DNA of 64,000 bases from Paraburkholderia aromaticivorans (GCF_012689525.1 NZ_CP051515.1:2914001-2978000), one strand, 5' to 3'. Positions 53,761 through 63,718 are shown, numbered from the stretch's first letter. The notes: generated by a model not told the origin, from the sequence alone. Numbers and translations: made by a program.

Positions 53761-55629
53761 TCAGAACGCGAAACAGCTACATCCCAGCGCGCCCCAGAAG
53801 CCGTTCGAATCGCTGACCGGCACGTTCTTGCGCCACGCCCAGCCGTGCGCGTGGGCATGCACGCCGCACAGATTGACGCAGCCGTCCACGCACGCCACCG
53901 CGGTCGGTTTGTAACGGCTGTAGCCGCCGAACTCCGCCACCGGCGACCACGACGGGCTGACCGGCAAATCGGGCGGCGCGAGCGGCGCGAACTCGTCGTC
54001 CGCATAGACGACCTTGCCGCCCACCACCGTCATGGCCGAGGTCAGGAACTTGATGCGGTTTTCGTCGACCGTGAAGTAGTCTTCGCTGAGCACCGCGAAG
54101 TCCGCGAACTGACCGGGCACCAGCGCACCCTTGCGGTCTTCTTCGTTCGAGAACCATGCGCTGCCCACCGTATAGCGGCGCAACGCCTCCATCCGGTCGA
54201 GCTTGTTCTCGCTCGAATACATCGACGTGCCGCCCACCGTCTTGCCCGACACCATCCAGTACAGCGAGACGAACGGGTTGAAACTCGCGACGCGCGTCGC
54301 GTCCGTGCCCGCGCCGACCGGTAGGCCGGCGTCGAGCATGTGGCGGATCGGCGGCGTGCGCTTCACCGCCTCTTCGCCGTATTGATGGATGAAGTACTCG
54401 CCCTGATACGCCATGCGGTGCTGGATCGCAATGCCGCCGCCGAGCGCGCGCACGCGCTCGATATTTTTCTGCGTGATGGTCTCGCAGTGATCGAAGAACC
54501 AACGCAGTCCGTTGAACGGAATTTCGGCGTTCACGCGTTCGAACACGTTCAGGAAGCGTTCGATCGATTCGTTATACGTCGCATGCAGACGGAACGGCCA
54601 GCGGTTCGCCACCAGCAGTTTGACGACGGCTTCGAGTTCGTCTTCGAGCGAGTCGGGCAGATCCGGACGCGGTTCGAGGAAGTCTTCGAAGTCCGCGGCG
54701 GAAAACACCAACATTTCGCCGGCGCCGTTCACGCGCAGGAAATCGTCACCCTCGCCAGGCTTGGTCATCTTCACCCACTTGGCGAAGTCCTCGATTTCCT
54801 TCTTGGCGTTCTGCGTGAACAGGTTGTAGGCGATACGCACGGTCAGTTCGCTGTGCTTCGCCATGTCCATGATGACCGCGTAGTCGTCCGGGTAGGCCTG
54901 ATAGCCGCCGCCCGCGTCGATCGCGCTCGTTACGCCGAGACGGTTCAGTTCGCGCATGAAGTGGCGCGTGGAATTGCGCTGGTCTTCCAGCGCGAGCTTC
55001 GGACCTTTCGCGAGCGTCGCGTACAGCAGCCCGGCGTTCGGCCGCGCGATCAGCATGCCGGTCGGATTGCCGCGCTTGTCGCGCTGGATCTCGCCGCCGG
55101 GAGGATTGGGCGTGTCTTTCGTATAGCCGACCGCGCGCAAGGCCGCTGCATTCAGCAGCGCGCTGTCGTACAGATGCAGGATGAACACCGGCGTATCCGG
55201 CGCAATCGCATTGATTTCTTCGAGCGTCGGTCCACGGCGCTCGGCAAACTGGAATTCGTTCCAGCCGCCCACCACGCGCACCCATTGGGGCGCCGGCGTG
55301 CGGGCCACCTGCTTGCGCAACATGTCGAGCGCATCCGCCAGCGACGGCACGCCGTCCCAGCGCAACTCCATATTGAAGTTCAGGCCGCCGCGAATGATGT
55401 GCAGGTGCGAGTCGTTCAGCCCTGGAATGACCGTGCGGCCTTTCAGATCGACGTGGCGCGTGGCGTCGTTGGCGTGCCGCATCACGGCATCGCGCGAGCC
55501 CGCGGCGACGATGCGGCCGTTCGCCACGGCGAGCGCATCGGCGAAGGAGCGCTTGTCGTCCTGCGTGGCGATCTTGCCGTTGAAGAAGACGACCTCGGCC
55601 GGCGTCGGCGCGGAAGGTGTGGAAGTCAT
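53761..55629 (-). CDS. Amidohydrolase, YtcJ-like
   Basis: 622 residues, the usual length for YtcJ-type amidohydrolase family 3. It hydrolyses an amide or cyclic-amide bond with a metal centre. The HxH motif is DSHLHIIRGG, and the later regions RLHATYNESIERF, FDHCETIT and GAGTDATRVASFNP supply further ligands. The C-terminal tail (about 45 residues, rich in Cys and His) extends beyond the typical end. No signal peptide. ATG 55629, with AGGA upstream, is chosen over an ATG 12 bp further up. Confidence 0.85.
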   Translation of the reverse strand: MTSTPSAPTPAEVVFFNGKIATQDDKRSFADALAVANGRIVAAGSRDAVMRHANDATRHVDLKGRTVIPGLNDSHLHIIRGGLNFNMELRWDGVPSLADALDMLRKQVARTPAPQWVRVVGGWNEFQFAERRGPTLEEINAIAPDTPVFILHLYDSALLNAAALRAVGYTKDTPNPPGGEIQRDKRGNPTGMLIARPNAGLLYATLAKGPKLALEDQRNSTRHFMRELNRLGVTSAIDAGGGYQAYPDDYAVIMDMAKHSELTVRIAYNLFTQNAKKEIEDFAKWVKMTKPGEGDDFLRVNGAGEMLVFSAADFEDFLEPRPDLPDSLEDELEAVVKLLVANRWPFRLHATYNESIERFLNVFERVNAEIPFNGLRWFFDHCETITQKNIERVRALGGGIAIQHRMAYQGEYFIHQYGEEAVKRTPPIRHMLDAGLPVGAGTDATRVASFNPFVSLYWMVSGKTVGGTSMYSSENKLDRMEALRRYTVGSAWFSNEEDRKGALVPGQFADFAVLSEDYFTVDENRIKFLTSAMTVVGGKVVYADDEFAPLAPPDLPVSPSWSPVAEFGGYSRYKPTAVACVDGCVNLCGVHAHAHGWAWRKNVPVSDSNGFWGALGCSCFAF

Positions 55630-55867
55630 GGCGATCCTCATGGGAGAGCGCTCCGGTTTGCACGCACGGAGCTATTTCCGGGCGAGCCCGGAAATCGGGA
55701 AACAGGGAAGCCTGGAGGCGCACTGTCGGTGCGCGCCTTCTATCGAGCGTTCGAACAGGTGCCGCGGCCGGCGTAAGCCTGGCGGAAATGCCGGCCCACG
55801 GTCGCCGAACGGCGCGGCATCCATCCATACGGTTTGGCCGGCGTCATGCCATGCCGATCGCGCTGAA

Positions 55868-56503
55868 TCAGCCCGCTTCGCTCGCGTGCTCGCCGAGAAT
55901 CGACTTGGCGTAACGCACGCCGATGCCATAGGCGCTGTGCGTCTTCAGGATGTCCATGCAGCCTTCGTACGTTTCGCCGCGTGCCCAGTCGCGTTGCAGT
56001 TCGAACATGTACTGGAACGAGGTCATCGGCACCGCGCCGGCCTGGATGATGCGTTGCACCGCGCGTTCATGCGCTTCCGTGGTGATGTCGCCGCACGCGT
56101 CGGTCGGCACGTAGATTTCGTAGCCTTCGGCGATCATCTGGATGGTCGGGAACGACACGCACACTTCCGTCCACAGGCCGGCGAGCACGATTTTCTTGCG
56201 GCCGGTCGCCTCGATAGCCTTGCGGAAATTCACGTCTTCCCAAGAGTTCATCGACGTGCGGTCGATCGGCGTGTACTCCGGAAACACCGATTGCACTTCC
56301 GGCACCATGTCGCCGCTGAACGACTTGGCGGCCACCGTGGTCAGGATCGTCGGGACTTTGAAGAGCTTCGAGGCCTTCGCGATCGCCTGGACGTTGTGCA
56401 GGATAGTGGTGCGCTCATGCGACGTCGTTCCAAAGAACATCTGCGGCTGGTAGTCGATCAGGGCAACCGCACATGAATCGGGGGTCAAGAGTTCTTTAGG
56501 CAT
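55868..56503 (-). CDS. Isochorismatase-family cysteine hydrolase (YcaC-like)
   Basis: 211 residues. The catalytic triad residues seen are Asp17 (ALIDYQ) and the Cys115 nucleophile (WTEVCVSFP), with a Lys near position 60. It resembles the YcaC group, which hydrolyses small amides or imides. GGAG precedes the ATG. A run of AGTCCTT-like repeats lies about 100 bp upstream. It starts the minus-strand group with the amidohydrolase gene (238-bp spacer) downstream. Confidence 0.86.
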   Translation of the reverse strand: MPKELLTPDSCAVALIDYQPQMFFGTTSHERTTILHNVQAIAKASKLFKVPTILTTVAAKSFSGDMVPEVQSVFPEYTPIDRTSMNSWEDVNFRKAIEATGRKKIVLAGLWTEVCVSFPTIQMIAEGYEIYVPTDACGDITTEAHERAVQRIIQAGAVPMTSFQYMFELQRDWARGETYEGCMDILKTHSAYGIGVRYAKSILGEHASEAG

Positions 56504-56866
56504 TACGGGCTCCGTATTGAATGGACAAAGCAGTCTGAGAGACGTGCCGTGCTCGCTCGAACAGCGAGGAAAACTGAAACGAGTCTATCGACGGCGCTTC
56601 GCGGAGTCCTTGTGGAAGTCCTTAATCCTTCTTAAAAATGATGACGGCGCAGAGTTGGCGGCGCCCCGGCAAGCGCTTGTGCGATGTGTCGCCGGGCAGC
56701 GGCAGCCTGCGCCGGCGGATCGGCGCACGGAAGCAATCGCATTCAGAACAATTAAGTAATCTGAAGTTCTCTACAGTGCCTCGCACCGTACGATTAAAAC
56801 TGCGATGTCACGTCATGCATCGTCATGACGGGACGTCCTTCAACATCACAAGACTGGAGAGAAACT
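56504..56866. other. 363-bp divergent intergenic region (isochorismatase / chloroperoxidase)
   Basis: No gene. It holds AGTCCTT-type repeats (56605-56630) and a CGTCATG direct repeat at 56811 and 56821 with a 10-bp period, close to the plus-strand hydrolase start. Both are candidate operators for a shared regulator such as the AraC product at 58423. Confidence 0.45.
56605..56630. promoter_or_regulatory. AGTCCTT direct repeats upstream of the isochorismatase-family gene
   Basis: AGTCCTT at 56605-56611 and 56617-56623, followed by AATCCTT at 56624-56630, then CTTAAAAA. AATCCTT followed by TTAAAAA-like sequence also occurs upstream of the HD gene, pointing to one common regulator. Confidence 0.4.
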
Positions 56867-57874
56867 TTGGCTAGCCCATCTGGAATTCCGTCGGCGAATC
56901 GCCGCCAGCTACTCGCCGCGGGCGCCGGTGCAGCCGGCGCGGCAATCGCCGCGATGGCCGCGCCGGGCGTCGCGGTGGCCGCCGCGGCGGCCGGCGGCGG
57001 CAGCGCACACGCAGGCAATGCACCCCACTCACAGCATGGAGAGCGTCACAGGATGAACACGGTAACCACGAAAGACGGCACGCGAATCTTCTTTAAAGAC
57101 TGGGGCACCGGCAAGCCCGTCGTCTTCTCGCACGGCTGGCCGCTCGACGCCGACGCGTGGGACGCGCAAATGCTGTTTCTGGTGCAGAAGGGCTATCGCG
57201 TCATCGCCCACGACCGCCGTGGCCACGGCCGCTCGGATCAGCCGTCGCACGGCAACGACATGGACACCTATGCCGACGACCTGGCCGCGGTCATCAATGC
57301 ACTCGACCTGAAGGGCGCGACGCTCGTCGGCCATTCGACGGGCGGCGGCGAAGTGGCTCATTACATCGGCCGCCACGGCACCGCGCGGGTGGCGAAGGCG
57401 GTGTTGATCGGCGCCGTGCCGCCGCTCATGCTCAAGACCGAAGGCAATCCGAACGGCCTGCCGATGTCGGTGTTCGACGGCATTCGCGCGAGCGTGGCGT
57501 CGAACCGTTCGCAGTTCTACAAGGACCTTGCCGTGCCGTTCTACGGCTTCAACCGGCCGAATGCGAAGGTCTCGCAAGGCACGATCGACGAGTTCTGGCA
57601 CGAAGGCATGCTCGGCTCGATCCAGGGCCAGTATGAATGCGTCAAGCAATTCTCCGAAGTGGACTACACCGAGGACCTGAAGAAGATCGACGTGCCCACG
57701 CTGATCCTGCACGGCGACGACGACCAGATCGTGCCGATCGACGACTCGGCACGCCTGTCGGCGAAGCTGGTGAAGAACGCCACGCTGAAGGTCTATCCGG
57801 GCGCACCGCACGGCATGTGCACGACGGAAGCGGACAAGGTCAACGCGGATCTGCTCGCGTTCCTGCAAAGCTGA
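56867..57874 (+). CDS. Tat-exported alpha/beta hydrolase, non-heme chloroperoxidase-like
   Basis: 335 residues from a TTG start. The N-terminus has a twin-arginine signal ([11 protein letters not shown], then an Ala/Gly-rich hydrophobic stretch). The hydrolase body starts near MNTVTTKDG. The triad is Ser157 (GHSTGG), an Asp in HGDDDQIVP and a His in GAPHGM. The TTG at 56867 follows GGAGAG and joins directly to the signal; ATG 56825 has no ribosome site. An internal ATG at 57053 behind GGAGAGCGTCACAGG would give a cytoplasmic form. The cofactor-free haloperoxidase family acts on esters and peracids. Confidence 0.8.
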   Translation: MASPSGIPSANRRQLLAAGAGAAGAAIAAMAAPGVAVAAAAAGGGSAHAGNAPHSQHGERHRMNTVTTKDGTRIFFKDWGTGKPVVFSHGWPLDADAWDAQMLFLVQKGYRVIAHDRRGHGRSDQPSHGNDMDTYADDLAAVINALDLKGATLVGHSTGGGEVAHYIGRHGTARVAKAVLIGAVPPLMLKTEGNPNGLPMSVFDGIRASVASNRSQFYKDLAVPFYGFNRPNAKVSQGTIDEFWHEGMLGSIQGQYECVKQFSEVDYTEDLKKIDVPTLILHGDDDQIVPIDDSARLSAKLVKNATLKVYPGAPHGMCTTEADKVNADLLAFLQS

Positions 57875-58422
57875 TGACGGCCAGCGCGCCGGCATGTGGA
57901 TGAATCCACGCGGCGCCCGTTGGATTCGTTGTAGACGCGCGGCGCGGTAGCCTGGCGGATTCACTTCGCGGGGCGCCACGCCGCGTTGTCTTTGCCGGCT
58001 CGAATCAGTCCATCCAATATGGGCCGCCAGCGTTTTAGCTCTGCGCTTCCACTCCCTGCCGAATGCCAGCTTCAGAATTTCCACACCACATTGATATGTG
58101 TTACGCCAATATGTCGGCGCAAAAATAAACCATTTCGACAAGATCGACAAAAATAGAATCGATTGTCGCCAATGGCCGGCGGCGCGCCGCCAAGCCTGAC
58201 CGCCCAAGGCCCACAAGTCCGCTGCGTGCAGGCGCACGGGCGGTCGCCAGCCTGCCGATTCAAATGTTTCTTTCTGCCCATGATTAAAGCAGCAGGCATT
58301 TAACTCAGCACTTTCACATTCTCGGTCGATTAAGCCATAATGACGCTTGCTTACATTTTTTAATTTTCAGGTAAATTGCTGAAAGCAGTGCGACCGCTGC
58401 GCGACGATCGAGGTGACCCATT
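57875..58422. other. 548-bp intergenic region upstream of the AraC gene
   Basis: No gene supported. The final 100 bp before 58423 are A/T-richer and hold the likely promoter. A minus-strand frame at 58072-58299 ends in HINVVWKF, which only weakly resembles an outer-membrane terminus. Nothing else is seen. Confidence 0.5.
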
Positions 58423-59340
58423 ATGTTGAACGCCACACTGACCGCCACCACCGCCCCGGCCGCACGATCCAAGGACTCGCTGGGCTGCCTGTCGAACCAT
58501 CTTGGCCGGGATCTCGAACTCGACACCGGCGAATTCAAGTTCTATCGCAAGGGCACAGTCGACGACAAGCCAAGCGCGGTCGCCATGCACGGTTCGGATC
58601 GCGGCTTCCTGATCGGCGTGTCGCTGAAGCCAGGACACCGGCGGCGCATTTACTCAGCGCACCGCTGGACGACCCACGACTTCGACCAGGGCAGCGTCTA
58701 TATTCGCGACTTCGCGGACGACTACAAAGCCGATCTGCAACGCGGCTTTGATTTCGTACTGATCGAACTCTCACGCGCGTTCATCGCCAATGCCTGTTAC
58801 GAACGCAACGGTTCGAATGTCCCGTGCCTCGCCACGCTAGCCGGTCGCAACGATCCAACGCTCGGCCATTTTGCGCAAATCCTCTCGCTCACGCTGGATC
58901 GGCAGAGCGAGGCAAGCCCGCTCTTTGTCGAGCAGTTGGGCGTCACCATCGGCACGCACTTGCTCGATCAATACGGCGACACGGCGTGTTCATCCTTCAG
59001 CAAGACCCGGCGCCTTTCGAGTTTGCAGGAAGCGCGCGCCAAAGACATGTTGCTCGCCAAGTCGCAAGGCAACGTGTCGATCGAAGAGATCGCCAACGCA
59101 TGCAACCTCTCGCGCAGCTACTTTATTCGCGCCTTTCGTGAAACCACGCATCGCACGCCGCATCAATGGCTGCTTGAGCGGCGCATCCACCGGGCCCGCG
59201 ATCTCCTGAAAAATTCGGACTATTCCCTTTCCGAAATCGCCATTGCATGCGGCTTCTCCGACCAGAGTCATTTCACGCGGACCTTCTCGCAACTGGTCGG
59301 CACGCCGCCCGGCACATGGCGCAGACAGGCCGCCGGCTAA
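58423..59340 (+). CDS. AraC-family transcriptional regulator
   Basis: 305 residues. The C-terminal double HTH is clear (about 200-300): VSIEEIANACNLSRSYFIRAF and SLSEIAIACGFSDQSHFTRTF. The N-terminal 190 residues show no cupin signature and may sense an unknown signal. GAGGTGA precedes the ATG. It lies between the hydrolase cluster and the second large ATPase regulator and is the best local candidate for controlling the amidohydrolase/isochorismatase group. Confidence 0.87.
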   Translation: MLNATLTATTAPAARSKDSLGCLSNHLGRDLELDTGEFKFYRKGTVDDKPSAVAMHGSDRGFLIGVSLKPGHRRRIYSAHRWTTHDFDQGSVYIRDFADDYKADLQRGFDFVLIELSRAFIANACYERNGSNVPCLATLAGRNDPTLGHFAQILSLTLDRQSEASPLFVEQLGVTIGTHLLDQYGDTACSSFSKTRRLSSLQEARAKDMLLAKSQGNVSIEEIANACNLSRSYFIRAFRETTHRTPHQWLLERRIHRARDLLKNSDYSLSEIAIACGFSDQSHFTRTFSQLVGTPPGTWRRQAAG

Positions 59341-59616
59341 GCGGCCGTACCGTTGAACAAACGGCGCTGAACGCGCCGCCTGCCTCTTGGCCGATGCCGG
59401 TGATGCAACCGGCGAGCGGTCTTTGCGCGCGCCGTTAGACTTTCCTACAAAGCATCGCACTAACCGACAAGACGCGCGCGATTTGCCAAGGTACTTTCGA
59501 GCCCATCGACGAGGGCCGTTCGAGCGCGTCGACGCAGCAAGGACATGCAAGGCGTTACGCAGCGATCGAGCGGCACCCTCCCTATCACGCTCACTGTCCC
59601 GGAACTTGAAAACGAC

Positions 59617-62553
59617 ATGATTGAATTAGGCCGCTTTCAAATCGATCTGGAAATGCGCACCTTGCGGCGGGACGGCGAAGCGCTGCATCTCGGCTCCCGT
59701 GCCTTCGACATTCTTGCCGTGATCGTGTCCGCCGCCGGCCGTCTCGTCACGAAAGACGAATTGATGAATGCGGTCTGGCCGAACACCGTGGTGGAAGAGA
59801 ACAACATCCAGGTGCATCTCTCGGCGTTGCGCAAAATTCTCGGCGCGGACCGGCATCTGATTCTCACCGTGCCTGGCCGCGGCTATCAGCTTGTCCATCG
59901 GCAAAAGTCAGCCCCTGCGCAACCCGCCAACCGGGTTTGCGCCGGGCGTCCTTTGCCCTCACCCAAAACCCGCCTCGTGGGCCGCGACGCGGCAGTCGAA
60001 CAGATCCGCGCGATGCTGCAGGACGCGCACGTGCTAACGCTGGTGGGCGCGGGCGGCATCGGCAAAACCAGTCTCGCGATCGAAGCCGCGCGTCACGCCG
60101 AAGAGGATTTTGCCGAGCCGGTCTGCTTCGTCGAGTTGGCCACGCTGAGCACACACGACGGCGTGCTCGGCGCCATCGCGGAAGGCTGCGGACTGCTGAC
60201 GGAAGGCGCGACGCCCGCCGTCACGCAGGTCGCCGCGGCGCTCGCGCACAGGCACAGACTGCTGGTGCTCGACAATGCCGAGCATGTGATCGGTTTCGTG
60301 GCCGAGATCGTGGAAGCATTGATCGCGGAAAGCGATTTGCTGCGTGTGCTCGTGACGAGCCGTGAGCCGCTGCGCATCATGCCCGAAGCCGTATTTCGCG
60401 TGGACCCCCTGAACGTGCCGCACTTGCATTGCACCGATGCGGAGATCCTGCAGCAGTCGGCCGTCAATCTGTTTCTGCTGCGTGCCAACTCGTTGCAGCG
60501 CAAAGTGGGAGTCGAGAGCCCCGAGTTGCGGCTCGTCGGCGAGATATGCCGCCGGCTGGACGGCATTCCGCTCGCGATCGAACTGGCCGCGGCGCGCGTC
60601 GCGGCGCTCGGCGTGGAAGGCGTGCATCGGCGGCTGGACGATCGCATGGCGATTCTTGCGGGCGGCTATCGCACCGCGCTGCCGCGCCATCAGACCTTGC
60701 GCGCCACCTTCGACTGGAGCTTCGCGCTGCTCGACGAAGGCGCGCAGTCGCTCTTCAGACGGATCGCGGTGTTCGGCGGCGTGTTCACGTTCGAGGCCAT
60801 GTGCGCGGTCGTGTGCGATTCCACTTTGACGATCGCGAACGCGATCAGCGGGATCAGCGAACTGCTGGCCAAGTCACTCGCCAACGTCGAGTTCGACGGG
60901 CCGGTCGCCAAGTACCGGCTGCCCGAATCGACGCGGGCCTATGCGCTGGAAAAACTGCAGGCCGAGGGCGAGCGCTCGGCGTTCGCTTCGCGCCATGCGC
61001 GCTATCTATCCACCTGCTTCCAGACGCGCCCGGCGCCGACCGTGCGCCGCGACGCCGATCGCGCCACGGTTCTCCACCACACGTTCGACGACGCGCGCAG
61101 CGCATTCGACTGGGCCTTCTCCGCCGAAGGCGATCTGCGCCTCGGCGTCGATCTCGCCTCCAACCTCACCGGTGCGCTACTCGATGGCGGCATGATCGCG
61201 GAGGCTTGCGCGCGCGCCGAACTGGCGGTCGGCGTGCTCGACCAGCTTCCGGCCACCGCGGTGGACGCCGCGTGCGAGATGCGGGTGCGCGCAGCGTTGG
61301 CGACGGCCTTGCCTTCCGTTCGCGGGTGCGTTGCGCGGTCGGCCGAACTCTGGCGCGATGTCTTCGCGCTGGCGATCGCGAGCGGCGACGAAGGGTTTCA
61401 GGCGCGCGCGCTGTGGGGCCTGTGGAACATGATGCTCTCCAGCAGCAACATCCACGAATCGATGAAGTTCGCGCGGCAATTCCAGCGCCTCGCCGAAGAC
61501 GAGAGCAATGCCTGGCAAGCCGTTCTTGGGGACCAGGCGGTGGCCATTTCGCAGCATTGTCTCGGGCAGCACGGGGAGGCCAAACGGAGATTACTGAGCG
61601 CGCGCGAACGCTTTGCACAACTCGAGGGAGAGTCGCAGCGGGACAGCACGTTCGCCGTCGATCCGCTCGTCTATTGCAACGGGACGCTCGCGCGTATCGC
61701 CTGGCTTCAGGGCAAGCCCTGCGAGGCCATGACCCTTGTCGATACGCTCGTGAGCCTGGTGCGCCCCGAAACGATGGAGCCGTCGCTCACGCACATGCTC
61801 GGCACCGTGGCCGCGCCGCTCGCGCTGCTGTCGGGCGATCTGAGCCGCGCCGCGGCGTATCTGGAGATCATGCGCTCGCAGGCCGCGCTGCATCGCTTCG
61901 ATGTGTGGGTGGAGTACTGCGGCTGCCTGAGCGCTTACCGCGACATTCTCGACGGACACGCGGCGCGCGCGCTGCCGACCTTGGCCGCATCGCTCGATGC
62001 GTTGATTGCGCGCGGCTTCCGGCGCCTCGTCACGTTGTTTGTCGTCGTCCATGCCGAGGCGCTCGTGAGCGTGGGACTAACTCGCGAAGCCGCCAGCCGT
62101 CTGAACGACGCGCTGGAGTTTTGCCAACATAACGGTGAGCTGATGTTTGTTCCGGAAATCTGGCGTGTGCTGGGAATCGCCGCGCACGCTGAAGCCGGCG
62201 TGCAAGCCGGTGCCGGCGAAGCCTTCGGCGGTACGCTCGCTCATGCGGCCACCTGTTTCGCAACGGCGCTCGAATTGTCCCGCGCGCAGGGTGCGAGAAT
62301 GTGGGAACTGCGCGCGTCGCTGGCCATGGCGGCGCTGCTGCGCGACGAAGGCCGGTCTAACGAAGCGATCGAAGTGCTGGAACAGATCGCACGGTATTTC
62401 GACACGTCATCCAGCGCCGCCGATGTGCGGTCGCTGTTCACGAAGATCAGAACGCTGCGCTCACGTCATGGCAAAGCAGTGCGACGAGCGGTGTTTGAAA
62501 TGCCGCAGCGGGAAGCGCATCGGTTTAGCGATTCCATCGAACGCGTTGGCTGA
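59617..62553 (+). CDS. Winged-helix/STAND ATPase regulator, 978 aa (paralogue of 37845-40871)
   Basis: Same architecture as the regulator at 37845: OmpR-type winged helix (1-95, PGRGYQLV), P-loop GAGGIGKT (144-151), Walker B-like LLVLDNAEH, sensor TSREPLR and a long helical C-terminal region. Identity is clear along the whole wHTH and ATPase, for example GSRAFDILAV in both. The ATG at 59617 (MIELGRF) aligns with the paralogue's start; an upstream ATG at 59545 is less likely. The two copies bracket the 41-59 kb segment. Confidence 0.85.
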   Translation: MIELGRFQIDLEMRTLRRDGEALHLGSRAFDILAVIVSAAGRLVTKDELMNAVWPNTVVEENNIQVHLSALRKILGADRHLILTVPGRGYQLVHRQKSAPAQPANRVCAGRPLPSPKTRLVGRDAAVEQIRAMLQDAHVLTLVGAGGIGKTSLAIEAARHAEEDFAEPVCFVELATLSTHDGVLGAIAEGCGLLTEGATPAVTQVAAALAHRHRLLVLDNAEHVIGFVAEIVEALIAESDLLRVLVTSREPLRIMPEAVFRVDPLNVPHLHCTDAEILQQSAVNLFLLRANSLQRKVGVESPELRLVGEICRRLDGIPLAIELAAARVAALGVEGVHRRLDDRMAILAGGYRTALPRHQTLRATFDWSFALLDEGAQSLFRRIAVFGGVFTFEAMCAVVCDSTLTIANAISGISELLAKSLANVEFDGPVAKYRLPESTRAYALEKLQAEGERSAFASRHARYLSTCFQTRPAPTVRRDADRATVLHHTFDDARSAFDWAFSAEGDLRLGVDLASNLTGALLDGGMIAEACARAELAVGVLDQLPATAVDAACEMRVRAALATALPSVRGCVARSAELWRDVFALAIASGDEGFQARALWGLWNMMLSSSNIHESMKFARQFQRLAEDESNAWQAVLGDQAVAISQHCLGQHGEAKRRLLSARERFAQLEGESQRDSTFAVDPLVYCNGTLARIAWLQGKPCEAMTLVDTLVSLVRPETMEPSLTHMLGTVAAPLALLSGDLSRAAAYLEIMRSQAALHRFDVWVEYCGCLSAYRDILDGHAARALPTLAASLDALIARGFRRLVTLFVVVHAEALVSVGLTREAASRLNDALEFCQHNGELMFVPEIWRVLGIAAHAEAGVQAGAGEAFGGTLAHAATCFATALELSRAQGARMWELRASLAMAALLRDEGRSNEAIEVLEQIARYFDTSSSAADVRSLFTKIRTLRSRHGKAVRRAVFEMPQREAHRFSDSIERVG

Positions 62554-62692
62554 GCGGCTACGTCTTGTCGAATCACGTGGCGGTGACGTGCAGTTGATCA
62601 CGCCTTAGCGCATAACGCGTCGCGCCTTCACGTCGGCTCTGCTTGAACAGGCGCAGACAGGCCTCGCCGCTCGAAGCCAGCCTGCGCGCACC

Positions 62693-63583
62693 TCACCGCT
62701 CCAATTCAGCAAACAGCCAATCCTGAAAGCTGTGCAGTTTCGGCAAGTCCGCACGCGACTTCAACAGATTCAGCGTGTAGCCCTGCACATTGAGTCCGTC
62801 CACGCCGAACGGCGCGACGAGCCGCCCGGTTTCCAGTTCGCGTTGCGCGAGCAGCAGGCTCTCCAGACACACACCCAACCCATCGACCGCGGCGCTCAAC
62901 GCCATGAACGAGCGGTCGAAACGCGGCCCGCGTCCAATATCGATCCGCGTCTTGCGATGCAAACGCATCCAGTCCCGCCAGCCGACCAGACAGCCCTCGC
63001 TATGAATCAACGGATGGTGCTCCAGGTCCGCGACGCTGCGCAGCGGATAGTCGCCGCTCATCAGCGCCGGCGCGCATAGCGGCACGATCGTCTCCGGCGG
63101 CAACGCCAGCACCAGCGTGCCGGCCGGTTGCAGCTTGCGCGGACCATAGCGGATGTCGATATCGACCGCTTCCGAAATCAGGTCCGCCGCTTCCGATGAT
63201 GCATTCAACCGCACGTCGATATCGGTATGCGCCGCGCTGAAGCGCGCGATGCGCGGCATCAGCCATTGGGTCGCGAAACTCGGCGTGCAGTGAATCGTGA
63301 GGATGTCGCTTTTAGCCACGCGGCCGATCTCGCGCGTGGCCGCGTCGATGCGCGCAAATGCCGAGCTGATTTCCTCTGCGTATTGCCTTCCTGAGTCCGT
63401 CAGCAGCACCGTTCGATGCAGCCGATGGAACAGACGAATGCTCAATTGCTCTTCGAGCAGCTTGATTTGATGGCTGACCGCCGAGGGCGTCACGAACAGT
63501 TCTTCTGCTGCGAGCGCAAACGACGAAAGCCGGGCCGCCGCCTCGAAGGCTTGTACCGACTTGAGAGTGACGCGATTGTGCAT
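62693..63583 (-). CDS. LysR-family transcriptional regulator (GcvA-like)
   Basis: 296 residues. The HTH is at about 5-62 (LKSVQAFEAAARLSSFALAAE then PSAVSHQIKLLEEQL), with an effector domain in which SFATQWLMPRIARFSAAH is typical of the GcvA branch. ATG 63583 is chosen over GTG 63595. It is divergent from a transketolase-subunit gene over 135 bp and probably regulates it. Confidence 0.87.
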   Translation of the reverse strand: MHNRVTLKSVQAFEAAARLSSFALAAEELFVTPSAVSHQIKLLEEQLSIRLFHRLHRTVLLTDSGRQYAEEISSAFARIDAATREIGRVAKSDILTIHCTPSFATQWLMPRIARFSAAHTDIDVRLNASSEAADLISEAVDIDIRYGPRKLQPAGTLVLALPPETIVPLCAPALMSGDYPLRSVADLEHHPLIHSEGCLVGWRDWMRLHRKTRIDIGRGPRFDRSFMALSAAVDGLGVCLESLLLAQRELETGRLVAPFGVDGLNVQGYTLNLLKSRADLPKLHSFQDWLFAELER

Positions 63584-63596
63584 GGCAGCATCCACG

Positions 63597-63609
63597 TGAA
63601 TTCAATTCA
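63597..63609. promoter_or_regulatory. T-N11-A palindrome TGAATT-C-AATTCA in divergent promoter
   Basis: A perfect inverted repeat in the T-N11-A form bound by LysR-type regulators. It lies 14 bp upstream of the LysR start and 110 bp upstream of the transketolase gene. Confidence 0.5.
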
Positions 63610-63718
63610 TCTATCGGCCATCTTAATTCGTTTGAGCGCTTGCTCGCGTCCGATTACGCTTGTCATCACTGGCTGCGGCGTCGATGCGGCCCACGAAAAG
63701 ATCAATGTGGAGACAAAC

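Noticed and set aside
53761..55629. Reading the YtcJ-like protein as a cyclic-imide hydrolase of known pathway
   Set aside because: The family is broad; nothing in the residues fixes the substrate, so no pathway was assigned.
58072..58299. Minus-strand frame ending HINVVWKF, outer-membrane-like tail
   Set aside because: Only the last residues look barrel-like; the rest is compositionally odd, with no terminator or upstream similarity.
60429..62132. Open frame of 567 codons inside the 978-aa regulator gene, alternative frame
   Set aside because: It is an overlap shadow of a high-GC gene. The product is Arg/Ala-rich with no domain, while the other frame has a complete wHTH and P-loop ATPase.
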